Assembly: GCA_037074705.1 (NCBI GenBank)
Contig: CM073592.1
Span: 52,498,129-52,562,128 of the forward strand
Length of the DNA stretch: 64,000 bases
DNA from: Zhengitettix transpicula
Taxonomy: Eukaryota > Arthropoda > Insecta > Orthoptera > Tetrigidae
Reading direction: 5' to 3'
In this document: positions 1 to 12,496 of the stretch, piece after piece
Layout: each line of letters starts with the position of its first letter
How positions within the stretch are numbered: position 1 is the first letter of the stretch
The notes under the pieces: model-generated
Databases searched by the model: none
Seen by the model: only the letters and a program-made list of their open reading frames with translations
Told to the model about the DNA's origin: nothing
Translations under genes and position numbers: made by a program

Positions 1-302
1 AATAAAAGTATCCAACAAGCCAAATCAAATTACATAAAAATCACATGAAAAGTCATGTTTCCCCACTATAGTGTATGTACCTGGTTGGATCACGCATGTT
101 AAATTAACCTGAAATGTTTAAACATATCAAATGAACTAAATACATTCCAGTAATTGTACTTGTAAATATTTAAACAAAATTTAAGAGGAATTAAAGAATA
201 AATACTGATTTAATTTGTTGCAGCTTGTTTGGTGTACACAGAAGTTTTGAATAATCTTACTATCTTTGTGAAGAAAGATGTTCTGGAGATATTTCATTTG
301 GT

Positions 303-3300
303 ATGGGTAATATTTTGACAAATTACCAGGGAAAAGAATGTGAAGATGTACATTATATTGTATCAGGTAATGAACCTCACAGCCAGTGCCTATTAAGGGA
401 GAGTGATCTTGAAAATATTGATGACGAGTTCCATGAATATTCAAACAGTGTCATTGAACCATTGCAAAACCAAGTCATTGCAGTCACACACACAGCAGAG
501 TTTCCACATTTCTCAAATACATGTGTTACAGAATTTCTGTCAAAAGAAATACACAGTCAAAAACTCCAGAGCTTTAATACAAAAAGTCCCAAAATGGAAT
601 TTCCTGTTAATATTGAAAATATTACTAATAAGAGTAATACACATTGTGTTGAAGAGAGAATACAAATGATACCAAGCAACATTGATACACATGTGCTTAA
701 ATCAATAAGAGATAAAATTATTTTATGTGGTGAAATGGAACACACATCAGAAAAATGGGCTGAACCATCTCATGGAAAATACTTTAATTTTTCTCGCCCT
801 CATGATAGTCTGTCATATTTGAAGCACAAAAAAGGAAATGTTTTCTCTCTTCAGAAGTTAGAAAATTGGAATGAATTTAAATGTACAGAAATATGCCAAC
901 AAAATGGAAAAACAAACATTGTGCACAATGTTACTGATTTGGTGGTAAATAATGATGATATGGAACATACATATCAAAAGAAGAAATTGAAAAACATTAA
1001 TGTCCTAAAGGATTATTTTGCTGATGATATACAATCACAATTTACAAAATTGTTTGGCTTTTTATTGTTTAATTCAGCTATAACTTTAGATTCTGAACAA
1101 ACTGATGGCAATTACAATTTAAAAAGGAGTGTTGGAAATTTGATTTCTGAAATGTACAGAATTCAAAATTTTAAATTTATTTCTAGCATATTTTTAATAT
1201 ATTTATCACAATTAATTAACAAAGAACTTAACCAAAGTATTTTCAGAAAATTATATTTGATAAGAAAGGATTGTACAACAATGAACTATATTTTTATTGC
1301 ACATAAAATTGAGGAATATGTTTGCAACTTTTTAGAAAAAGGTAAACTAATTGCAATTCTCAGTAGATTTTCAATGACCAATTTTATGGAAGACAATAAA
1401 TTTGCTATAAAACTGGAGGTTGCAGATGATAATTCCAATAATAATACCAATATTCCATACCAACTAATTGATTATGACAAATTTTACAAATTACAAAAAA
1501 GTAGTATGGCATCTCTAAATGTTAATAAACCTAATGGAACTTGTTTTCACAATTCATCAGCTACACCATCATTAATTTTCAATGGAATAAATAACAGTAA
1601 TGGGAAAGTAAACAAAAAAATGAATGTTAAGGAAAGTATTATTTCTCAAATGATATTGCAATTCAGAGGAATAATAAATAATATATATCATAACTGTTAT
1701 ATTCACTCAGATATTGAAGGCACAATTTTTAATTTCCTTAATGAAAACTATGATTATATCTTGTCTCTTAAGAATTACACTCCAGTTACATTTACTTTTG
1801 AAGGTACAATTGAGAACATTTTTAAAATTTCAGCTTGTGCATCTTTCATTTACAATGGAAAAAGGCAAAATGCTTTCTTCGTTAAAGATAAGGTTGAAAT
1901 AAATGGTAATAAGGTGGGAAAGGAAATAGATTTGAGTTGCATACTAAATGAGGGGATGGAGGTAATATTACATTTTAAGCATCTAACTAAGAATATTCAA
2001 CTCAATAGTTACATGCCATATTGTGTTAGAGTTCTCAGTAAAGTTTCAGGTGGATTCAATGACATTAAAGATTCTGCTGTATGCCTTTATGAAAATACAA
2101 AAGAGGAATTAAATTTAAAAGCATATGAGAAAGATATCCCAGGTATATTGAGTTTTGTTGGTTCTTCATGGGGAAAAGCAGTTTATAATGCTACTGGAAA
2201 GGAGGCAATAGTGCTATTTTATAAGGAGAACACATATGTTAATGATACCAATGTTCCTGATAATATTTCATTGGATTCTGTTCTCTACATAGGGATGCCT
2301 ATAGTGCTCAGTTTCGAACCAGATACTTTAAAAGTTATGATAAAGTTGTTTTGGTATATTGGATATGTCACAGAATTAAATGATTTTACAGGATCAGTAC
2401 TATTTTGTGATGGCAACATGCAAGAAAGAGCATCTATTTTGAGTCAAGATGTATATATTGACAAAATGAAATGTGAAACTTCAAAATTGAATAAATTTTT
2501 ATTTGTAGGAATGCCAATCCTAGTAATTGTGCAACCACTGGAAACTAATAATACTAAATATAGAGTGGCATATATCTTACGAAATGGAGGAAAGGACTAT
2601 CCTATGCTTTCAATTTTCAATTTAAAAACATTTTCAGGACCTTTAGATTTTGTGTGTCAAAAGGTTGAAGGCCAGGTTTCATTACAAAAAACTTATATTC
2701 CACATTATTCTGAAATTATAAGTTCTCTCAGAACAGTATTAGTTTCTGGTGGTTTAATGTGGAGAGAATGTATACAAAATAAGTGTTTTGCTAATATTGG
2801 AAACTGCATGGAAAGAGCACGTTTTGCTGATTCTCCCGGAATTATTTTAGACAAGGGAATTCTAAGAGTTTGGGCATGGAGTAAACCTATAGATGTTTTA
2901 TTCAATACAAAAGATGTTTACATTAATGGTGAGAGATGTATAAATCCAGAAGTTGGAACTGAATTTCATTGTACCGCTTCAATTTTGCCTTCACTAGGAC
3001 AGAGGAGAGAAACACATTTTGCTTGGTGTGTGTGGCAGGGTCTTAGACCAGAAGTACAGCATGTATTCAACAGTTTCAGTGGATTATGCCCAGAAGATCT
3101 ACTTTTGGAAGAACAAATGTTTTATAAAGGCCTTGTAGTTGCTGTTTATCCTCCAAATGCCGCCCTTGCTACTATATCGATTGGGAGAACTTCTGTTCCA
3201 GTGGTTATATATGTAAACATCCTAACAGAAAAAAAGCCTAAACAGGGGTTTCCAACAGGCCCGTGGATAATTGATTATATCAATGTTGGCGATTATGTAA

Positions 3301-6300
3301 ATGTGACTGTCAGAAGAGCACAAAAGTCAAACAAATCTTTAAACAAATTGGGATTTAAGTGGATTGCTATATCTGCTTCCAAAATTGATTTGAGAGGAAT
3401 CACACACAAGTCAGTGTTGAAAAATTTGTATGAAGGAGGCATGGAAGAAAGCCAAACTCTTACTGGTACAATTTTAGCAGTGTATGTTTCATTTGGTCTT
3501 ATAATGTACACTTTTGAAGACAAAGTGGACATTGGAATTTTTATTAAGAATCAATTGCTTATTGATGGCAGGAAATTTGGACCCACTGAACTTAAAAACA
3601 CATTGAAAAATGGCAGTTGTGTGTCCTTTACTGTAAAACTGACAAATTTCATCAACAAAGAAATTCATTTCATTTCATTTTCTATTAAATCTGTCAAAAA
3701 TTATGAAGTTTGTGCCATAAGTAATTTAAAATGTTTATGTCAACTTAAAAAATACATTGCTTCAATAAATTACAATACTTCATTAAATAAGTATTGTGGA
3801 AAAATTACTGATATTATGGATGATGGTGCTATATTGAGCTGTGGTGAAAAAAGAATATTATTTTATAAGAATAACTTATTTATATCTGGATTAAAACATG
3901 AAAAAATAAGCACACTTTCTGAAGTAATACAGGAAGGAATGGTATTTTACTGCAACACAATTTCCCTGGATGATAACTTTGTTCACTATATGAATGCAAC
4001 ACATTACAGTTATCATGTTTGGGATGGTGTGTTACCTACTGTAGAATATAGTTTTGACACATATTTTACCTCACAGGCTATAGATGTGCCTCCAATAAAC
4101 ACTGAATTATGTGGTGTTGTGTCTGAAATAGTATCACCTCATTTAGGAATGGTTATTGTTGAATACAATTCTTGCAACATTCCAGTTATACTTCACATTA
4201 CTAATTTTAGTCTTGAAAAAGGAGGGAAAAAATTAACAATAGATCACTGGATACATGAATATATGAGTGTAGGTGATACAGTTTTTCTGATGATAAAGAA
4301 CTATAAACGTTTTGGGTTTCTCACAGCTAAAGAATTTTGGAAATCTGCTCTAATATCAAATAATAGTGACAGGGATCAATATGAAGAATGTGATCAAACA
4401 TACCAGAGTTTGTTTACAGATAGTTTGGTTGTAAAGAAATTTCAAGATATATCTATCTCAAATAATGAAGATTTACAACACAAGGAACAGTCTTTATTGA
4501 ATCATGATACCAGTGAAATGGCAGGTTACTCAGAAAATAAAAGTAACCTATCATCTCGTTTTAGGAGCATTAAAGGTATTGTTTCAGAAAAAAACATAGC
4601 TAAAGTTTGTATTGGAAATTTGTCATTTAATGTGTATTATACTGACAATGTAATTTTCATTAATGGCAAGAGAGGGAGTGAAATTAATGTGGGTGACTCT
4701 ATACACTGTACAGCAATTAAACAATTTGTCCCAGAAATGAAAAGAGATGCTTATGTTGCTTGGTGTGTATGGCAGGGTATAAGACCTAATGTTTACAAAG
4801 TTTTTGAATCATTTTATAATGATTCCTTAAGTGCCATTGTTCTGACAGAAAATGAACAATTTATAGGAACAGTTTCAGCAATATATCCTCCTGATGCTGC
4901 TATTGTCAGTATATCTCTTGGTTGCTTACATATACCAATTATTCTGTATGTAGAAGCGTTGATATATAAAAAATCATTTGAAAACTGGATAAATGACTTT
5001 ATTTCCATTGGAGATAGAATCTATTTACATGTTAAAAGTAGTCATCCTCTTAATCACCCTGGATTCAAGTGGGTAGCTTCCTCTGCTTACAAAATAGAAG
5101 ACAGAGCAATGAAACAAAATGCTGATGAAAAGAAATTTCCATCTCAAATTTATAATGGGATTATTACAGCATTATATGAACAATTTGGTTTAATTTCATT
5201 TCAAATAAAAAATGAACACAAAGTAGCAATGTTTTTCAAGGAAAATATACTTATAAATGGAGAAAATATTCTCCCATCTATTGCACTAAAAGACATTTCT
5301 GAGACTGGGTTTCCAGTTTGTTTTAGTGTGGACTCTGATCTAAATCAGAAAAAGCTACTTTATATGGCAAAAAATGTCACAACTAAATATTTATCATTTT
5401 GCAAGAAATGTGGTCTTCAATGTTCATGCTCTATTAGTGATATGAATTTTATGCTAAAAAGTTCTGAATTTTGTGGAAAAATAGAAAAAATTGATACAAA
5501 GGTAGGGTATATTACCTTCAAGTTTAATGGAAGGAATGAACTGGCTTTTTTTTTCAAAAGCAAAACCATCTACAATGGAGTTAGGTTAAAACATCAATAT
5601 GAACCATCTGTTCTATCTATTGGATCTTCAGTTGTAATGAAGTTGCGTAGGGTAGACGATGAGACAAGGTATAATGCCAAATTTATTGCAGATTGTGTAG
5701 AAGTTAAAGACTTCCCAAGTATTTTTAATAATGACAATTTGTACTCATATCCAGAGAAAGAACAAGTTTTAAGAAGTATAACAGCTAAAGTGAAAAACTA
5801 CAAAACACTTAAATGTGGTGTTTTAGGATTTTCATATAATAAAAAGAATTATGAAGTGCAATTTACAGATGATGTAATAATCTACCCTCAGGATTCTCAA
5901 AATATTTCTTTACCCGAATTATGGCCAATAGGGAAGCAATTATATATCGATGCTAAATTAAACCACAACCTTAGTGATGTATTAATTACATCTGTATGGG
6001 ACAGTAAAAAGGGAAAAGAAACTACTTCTATTCATGATTCAATTTTACAAGAAGATACTTTATACAAAGCAATAATAAAAGATGTAAAAAATCCAAAAGG
6101 ATTTGTTGCAACTATAAGTCATTATGGATCCAATGTCCCTGTGTTGGTTCCTCACTCAGTTTTAAATTTCTGTGATAAATTTCGCAAAGGTTCAAGTATT
6201 CATGTAATTGTTGAGAAACAATTGGAACCAGAAAATAATATTTTGTGGAAAGCTGTTACGGCCTGGAATAAAAATGAATCTCATTCCACATCAAATGCTA

Positions 6301-6459
6301 ATTATTGTGCTTATATTAGAAAAGGGACTTTAATGAAACTTACAAAAGATTATGGATTGCTGCAAACAGAAGATGGATTAATAGTGTTTGAAAGTCATTG
6401 CACTTATCTCTATGGTATATGCTTAGATGATATTCATCTTATTGATTTATTTCAACCAG
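303..6459 (+). CDS. Exon 1 of the large gene: tandem OB/cold-shock-like repeats
   Basis: This is a 6.2-kb uninterrupted open frame, very long for an insect exon with 0.9-1.3-kb introns beside it. I see short units near residues 495-561, 613-675, 685-745, 1050-1141, 1613-1713 and 1720-1801. Longer composite units lie near 845-1033, 1161-1354, 1422-1606 and 1822-1992. Two composite units carry WCVWQG (908-913 and 1487-1492) followed by R-P-x-V and F-x-S-F; the third has VWDG (1239-1242). The last composite unit carries LPELWPIGK (1870-1878), matched by ELWPTGK in the short paralogue. A cysteine cluster (C1700, C1703, C1707, C1709) follows one short unit. Repeat boundaries were placed by eye. 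Confidence 0.85.
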
Positions 6460-9400
6460 GTTAGCCAAACCAAAAAATTACCCTTAAATCTGATAATAAT
6501 TACTAATAGTGACTTAAATTTAGCTATTCACCTTTCATTAGATTTTTAAGTAACTATTTTCAAGAAGGTTGTAGATTTGAAATGATAATAAATTTTTCTG
6601 TTTCTTATTTCATTTACTTGCAAAAGGTTTGCTGTAGAGTGCATTATATATCCTTATATATTAAACTTTTATATAGTAAAATTATGCACACACACATATG
6701 TATATAAAAATTTGGAAACAGTTATATAACAGCTAGAGTAACCAAAACATGCCCACATTTGAATTAGGCTATTTATTTAAACCAAGTCATTATTATCTAC
6801 AGGAGATTTTGGCCACTGAAGCCTTTTTCATCTGAAAAACATTAATTATTTAAAATACATTATTAATTTTTACACAATCATAAGTTGAAGCTTTTATAAT
6901 TGTTTAACATTTCAGTCTTTAATACCTGTTGTCAAAACTTGCTGCTTTACTTGACATACTATGAGTGTACCACTGCATACCAACTTAATATCCCTTGTAC
7001 ACTATTTATATCCACAGTCCTGTCACCTCACAACCAACCATCACTTTATTCAAATTCATTTATTGAGCATATTTACTTAGTATGTACACCATACATTAAC
7101 ATGACATTTACAATTATCTGCAAAAAGCCATTAACTCGAATAAAACTTCAATATGAACATTTTAAATTTTAATCTTCAATTTTTGGATTCTTTTGAAATA
7201 TTTAATCATGTATATCCTACACATGTAATTAAATTCAAACATTAATATATGTCAGGTAAATCCCACAGTGCTTAAGGTAAACTTTGATCATCATATACAA
7301 TTAACTACAAAACATAAGCTTCTTATGACAAATAACTAAAATTAATCATTATTTTTTATCACTAGGTGATATTTTGAACTACTCACTAGGTCTGAATAAA
7401 AGTAAAAGAAATGTGAAAGTTTGGTTTGGGTCAGACATAGCAGATGATTTCTGTACAATCTACAATGATCTTATTACATACTGTTCATTGAAGCAAGTTT
7501 CATCAGCTATTATCAATGTTTTGGTGAGTAAATCTCTACCTCTATTGTTTATTTGTGTACACTATTAATTATTTGTAAATAGAAGGTCATATAGGTTAGG
7601 ACCAACTCGATTCAGGCTAGATTAAGTAAGTATAATTACAGAACCTGCTGGATGCTTCATTCTGAAGCCAGAGGTTTTATTACTGTTTGAATCTGATGTT
7701 TTTATACTTCTGTATATCTCAGTGAAAATGTTGTCACTTTCCAATAACTTGTTTTATGTATGCATTTCTTCAACTCATCCAACTAGTGGAGAAGTTTAAT
7801 AGAAATATTAAAAAAACATCACATAAGATCTCCCAACTATGTGAGTAATAAAGTACATATATAATAAGGTGTCTTGAGGCATGTTAGTTCCTCTTCCCCC
7901 AATATATTTCATTTTCTGTGAGAGAGTGTATGGCCCTGCTATAGGTAAAGTTGTAGGTGAAAACTAAGGTCCAGGTTAACACTTGGAAGGCACAAGATGT
8001 TTTCTTCAGTTATACATATGGTTGAAATATATGACCAATTCTACACCCATAAACTCAAGCACAGTGCCTTGTCTGTTGATTTATTATATGATCCATATAA
8101 TCTTGTTACAACATATCTGTTTTCAATAATAATAAATGCATAATGGATGCCTGTTTACATGTGTGTATATATCCAACTTAAAAACTTGTAAGTGTAAATT
8201 TATATACATACCATTTAAGGTTAGGATATGGAAAATATTATATAGGCAAATAATTTATTAGAATGCCTTACCCTGTGTTAAAAGTTAAAGAAACTTTTGG
8301 CTGTGCTATCCTCATCTTCCAGCAGCTAATATTTTATTTAAACCTGATCAGTGCCAGTACATGCCAAGACAGAAACTAATTTCTAAATGGGCACAACCTC
8401 CAGAAAATAAAGTAATATTAATTTTATTTGAAATAATTCTGATGTAGCATGAAACTGTAGACAGGAATAAAACATAAGTTCTTCATTTACTAAATTGAGT
8501 ACATACCAATTAAGTTATAGTTATATTCACTGTAATTTCTTTAGATCTTATTATCACATAAATTAATTTGGTAGTCGATTTAGTAACATGTAGCAGAAAA
8601 ACTATAATTTTGAGCATTTTGAAAAAAAATTTTGTTGTGAGGAGAGAATCTCAGAATATATTAATTGCTTGGCTCTGTTTAATACTTCCTGGAAAATAAG
8701 TTCCTAATGTATCAAAAAATTGTGAAAAAATGTTTCCACATATTTAGAGATAATACATGGTTGCAATGTATTATTATTTTTCAACTTGAATAGAAACAAA
8801 TGTTATCAATCCAGACTGTATTTGAAATGTCTCATTATAATGTTAACTTTTAATTTTTCCACAGATGATGAGGTTGGGAGAAATGCGGAAAATGTATCCA
8901 AATATTGACACAGATCTAAGATCAGAAAGATTGGCACATGTGACTACAAAAAAAAATGTAAATAAAGATAATATAAAATCTAAAAATTTGAAAAGATATG
9001 GACTATTTTTTACTTCTAGCAGTTCAAGTGAAAGTTTTGATGAAATTCAATCCTCTGAAAACATACTCAAACCAATTAGTGCTGCAGTTAACTCTTCAAA
9101 TAGCCTTACACCACTTCGTTCACAATCAGAAAAATGTGTCAAAATAAAAACTGATATTCAAAGTGTAATTAGTGCACCTACGTTTTCTGAAAAGCTGTTA
9201 ATGCCTGCAGAACTGACAAAAATAGACAAACAAGTTAAGCAAAATAAAAGCATAAATTATAAAGAGAACAACTCATTCAAAGAAAAATGCAAATATTTAA
9301 AACAAGAACAAGTTGAAAACAAGCAAGTAGACATTCTACAAGCAAATAAAGTTGCAGGTACCAATAAGAATGGAAAAAGCTCAAATTTGAAAACTTCTAG

Positions 9401-9836
9401 TAAAGGCAAAGTTCAGTTTTTATCTGAGAAAATAAAAGCTTTAATAGAGGTATCATTAATTGCTGCTTTAAGTGATGAAGAATTTGATCATGATTGTTTA
9501 AATATCTCTACTCATGAATTATTGAATACTTTAGAATCAGAAGTGAGGAAACATATCATAAAGACTGCAATGAAAGCTTTAACCACAGCTTGTGGCCCAA
9601 ATTTACAAGAAGAAACCAGTAGAAATATTTATGAGAAATGGAAACACAAATTTGAATATGAAATGGAAAATTGTTTAGCAGTAAAGGCTGATGAAAATGT
9701 GTGTCAATTTAATACACATCAACAAGATAGTAATTTATGTAAAAATAAAAGGTCTGAAGGAAAAATGGCTGACAAAGGTACACAGACAATATCAACAGGG
9801 AAGGTATTGTATTTGAAACTTTATCCAAACATTTGA
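303..9836 (+). CDS. Large multi-repeat protein gene (three exons, 2428 aa), family not recognised
   Basis: Join 303-6459, 7366-7523, 8865-9836. Exon 1 ends G|GTTAGC in phase 1, exon 2 begins after CACTAG and ends TTG|GTGAGT in phase 0, and exon 3 follows TTTTTCCACAG. The same positions and phases occur in the convergent paralogue, which supports the model. Residues 1-480 are not repetitive; 240-360 look helical. About 495 to 2100 is a string of beta-rich units with a recurring G-x-I...F/G-x-I...F-F-K...I-N-G pattern, reminiscent of OB-fold or cold-shock-like domains; an RNA- or DNA-binding scaffold is inference. The C-terminal exon is polar and partly helical, with K-G-T-Q-T near residues 2409-2413. 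The ATG at 303 has G at -3 and +4 and an in-frame stop at 252. The N-terminus fits M-G-x-x-x-T (possible myristoylation, weak). No catalytic motif is visible. An AATAAA lies 46 bp after the stop. Confidence 0.85.
6460..7365 (+). other. Intron 1 of the large gene
   Basis: Phase-1 intron from GTTAGC to CACTAG, about 0.9 kb. AT-rich, with a short CA/TATA run near 6685-6705. The open frame at 6900-7172 has no recognisable product. Intron 1 of the short paralogue sits at the equivalent codon. Confidence 0.75.
7366..7523 (+). CDS. Exon 2 of the large gene
   Basis: Encodes about 52 residues: GD-I-L-N-Y, then V-K-V-W-F-G and a segment ending I-I-N-V-L. It completes the OB-like unit begun at the end of exon 1 (L-F-x-P-G|D). 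It aligns with exon 2 of the short gene, which has GDEVRF, A-Q-V-W-Y-G and ends V-T-K-L. Acceptor CTAG|G and donor TTG|GTGAGT are both good. Confidence 0.8.
7524..8864 (+). other. Intron 2 of the large gene
   Basis: Phase-0 intron of about 1.3 kb ending in a strong polypyrimidine tract and CACAG. I see no gene or recognisable repeat inside it. Confidence 0.75.
8865..9836 (+). CDS. Exon 3 of the large gene: polar C-terminus with LC8-type TQT motif
   Basis: Starts MMRLGEM right after the acceptor and aligns with TMKLAEL of the short gene. A polar lysine/serine/glutamine-rich stretch is followed by a predicted helical segment (about 9410-9700) and then K-G-T-Q-T at 9774-9788, 16 residues from the end. 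A possible donor AAG|GTATTG at 9803/9804 would extend the protein into an unseen exon, but the in-frame stop at 9834-9836 and the AATAAA at 9882 favour termination here. Confidence 0.78.
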   Translation: MMRLGEMRKMYPNIDTDLRSERLAHVTTKKNVNKDNIKSKNLKRYGLFFTSSSSSESFDEIQSSENILKPISAAVNSSNSLTPLRSQSEKCVKIKTDIQSVISAPTFSEKLLMPAELTKIDKQVKQNKSINYKENNSFKEKCKYLKQEQVENKQVDILQANKVAGTNKNGKSSNLKTSSKGKVQFLSEKIKALIEVSLIAALSDEEFDHDCLNISTHELLNTLESEVRKHIIKTAMKALTTACGPNLQEETSRNIYEKWKHKFEYEMENCLAVKADENVCQFNTHQQDSNLCKNKRSEGKMADKGTQTISTGKVLYLKLYPNI

Positions 9837-9881
9837 TACTGTTTCACTTTCTGAAATGTATTGGGGCTATAATTTATGTTT

Positions 9882-9887
9882 AATAAA
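9882..9887 (+). terminator. Polyadenylation signal AATAAA of the large gene
   Basis: Canonical hexamer 46 bp after the stop codon, at a suitable distance for the 3' end of the transcript. Confidence 0.55.
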
Positions 9888-11108
9888 TACAAATGCCTGA
9901 ATATACTAATAATGAAGTTATTGAGTAATACAACAAAATCAGAGTGTTTATAACATATACTGAAGAGCAAATGAATTCTATTTTTACTGAAGAAAAAGTC
10001 TTTCTTGGTGTAGTTGATGTATAAATAGCTTGTTTCATCTTAATGTTGTGACCAATACAACAGTAATTAAGGATAATTAGTTTTACAATTGTAGATCCCA
10101 TGAGGTGCTGAAAGTCTAACTACAATTGTAGAAGAAACATGCAAATAATTTTCTGTAAGAATTGTCTGTATTCATAACATTATTAAGACTTACTGATCAA
10201 CAGACATATAAACATAATTTAGTTCATGCTAACCTAAAAACATATGAGATTATCACTTTATAAGCTATTCTCCAGGTAATTGTTGTTTTGTATATATCAT
10301 CAGCTTTCACTACCATTGGCTTAATAGTCTACATAAAAATTATATCTGTAAAAATATGATAAATCAAGTTACATGTTTTAAAAGGTCCATATATATTCAC
10401 TATACAATTTTTTTTTTAAAAAAAGTAAATTTAAAAATAGACTATATTCATATCCCTAAATGTTAAACAGATAGATTTTCCTAGAATTAAAGAGATATCT
10501 CCTGAAAGGGAGGGTTGAATAGTTTTAATTAGCAGTAGACACACTGCTGTTTATAAATTCATTTATTATTAAGTTGGTATCAGATCAACATTAGGATCTT
10601 CCATTGATAAGTAGCATCAACTATATATCGTTTTGACATATTTTTCATAGTGCCAAAGAACATTTATTCAATAGATATTACCTGAGCTTCAGAAAGTAGA
10701 GTTAACCTTTAGCTGAAAGATAAACTTTTGCCTTGCCAGTAATTCTAGGTATGACTATAAGAAAATAAATATAAGCTGTATAAAAATGTTTAGAACAGAA
10801 AAACAAAAGGCTCAATGCTTTGAATATTTGGAGGGTGGGGCCAATATGTGAAAAAAAAATCCCAAATTATCAGAACTAACTAATAAAACTTTGATTTAGA
10901 ACTGAATATATTTTTCTACATAAGAAATTCAGGCCACTATTTTTTTTATTGAAGGGAAAACTTACCTGTAATATTTTGGTTTTATAAGTAGTCACAAATT
11001 CCTAATGCATAGCTATTATTACTAAAAACTACAATTTCAACTACCCTTGTTAATAGTATTTTACTCAAAAATAAATAATATAATAAGGATTTAAAGCAAC
11101 ATTAGTAA
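9888..11108. other. Intergenic spacer between the convergent genes
   Basis: About 1.2 kb of AT-rich sequence between the two polyadenylation signals. No supported gene; the 73-codon frame at 9880-10101 has no recognisable features. Confidence 0.6.
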
Positions 11109-11114
11109 TTTATT
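11109..11114 (-). terminator. Polyadenylation signal AATAAA of the short paralogue
   Basis: TTTATT on the + strand, read as AATAAA on the minus strand, 57 bp beyond the stop of the short gene. Confidence 0.5.
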
Positions 11115-11170
11115 AAGAGTGACTGAACAACTTCACAGATTATTTATGTAGTTAAAAACAATGTACTATG

Positions 11171-11518
11171 TTATTCCTTTACACAGATTATTTGGTGGAA
11201 AGATTGAGTCATTAATGGTCTCACATCACCTGTAAAAATAGTTTGTGTTGATCTATCTGTGAACAGTGGCCATATGTAATTATGGTCATGCACTTGTTCA
11301 TTTGGATTTTCACTTTCATCCAGAATCATTGAAGAGCAGTCATTGGGATGGACACTGTTTGATGTGTCTTTCATTCCTGAAATATTTTTCTCTCTTTCTT
11401 TAACTGCAGAACACTTCTTTTTCTTTCTCCTGCCTTGTGATTTATTTGGTTCAGTTTTATTATGTACAGGAACATGCAATTCAGCATTTTGTTTCTTGAG
11501 CTCAGCTAACTTCATAGT
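11171..11518 (-). CDS. Exon 3 of the short paralogue with LC8-type TQT motif
   Basis: Begins T-M-K-L-A-E-L after TTTTTTAG and has a lysine-rich stretch (GRRKKKKC). R-S-T-Q-T (11254-11240) is followed by I-F-T-G; the large gene has K-G-T-Q-T followed by I-S-T-G. It stops at 11171. Confidence 0.8.
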   Translation of the reverse strand, partial: TMKLAELKKQNAELHVPVHNKTEPNKSQGRRKKKKCSAVKEREKNISGMKDTSNSVHPNDCSSMILDESENPNEQVHDHNYIWPLFTDRSTQTIFTGDVRPLMTQSFHQIICVKE

Positions 11519-12454
11519 CTAAAAAATATCAAAGTGAAGAATCAGAATACAAGAAGAACAATGAGGAATTAGCAATGTTTAATCTTGAAACAAACTCCTA
11601 AAAGAAAGTTTATAAATACAGATAACACAAAGACAATTTCTAATTGGTGTAGAAGTCATTGAAACCTGTATTAATTAATATTTTAAATTGAGAAGTACTC
11701 TGAAGTACAGCTGAAATTTAGCTAGTTTAATTCAAAACAGGTTAGTATTGAGACATTCTGCATAGGAATTTAACTCTTCTTGAGAAGGCCTTATGTTGAT
11801 AGACAAGGTAAATAACTCTGCAGGTGTAATAATTGGAAATAGCATCTCTTATACCAAATGAATAATCCATTTTGATCAACTGAAAATATAATTCATTTCA
11901 GCACAAGAACTTATACAGAAAATGTTTACTGATATTATTTTAAAACCACTTACAATCATATTTACTTTACTAAATCCAGAATTTTTGAGTTAAAAAATAA
12001 TAAAAGTTACCTTTTGATGAATAACTCTAACTTTACTACTATTCAGTGGCGGCTGGTGAGTTTCTGAAGTTATATGCTACATCAACACAAATAACAATTT
12101 TTACAAGGATAACTATGTAAAATATTAATAATACTACTACAATAGTGGTAGTGTTACTAATACTCGAAGACCTCTAATATATATTTCCAATTCTGACTAC
12201 ATAATTTCCAATAGGGTATAATTTTAAAAGTGGAATAAATTATCACCTACTTCACTAACATGTCTAACATGAAAGTATGTTTCCTTCATACATATTTCTG
12301 ATATATATACACATATATTGCAGACTGGCCCACATCACTGGAAAGGAATGTAGTTTGTGGAGGTTTGTGTGTAGTAAAGGGGGATGCAATTGAATACTGT
12401 GCATACACATTTCTCATTCCTTTTCTTAACTGTGGTGCTAATAAATATTTATTA

Positions 12455-12496
<42 letters not shown>

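Noticed and set aside
403..669. 88-codon frame overlapping the large exon
   Set aside because: Out-of-frame shadow of the large coding region.
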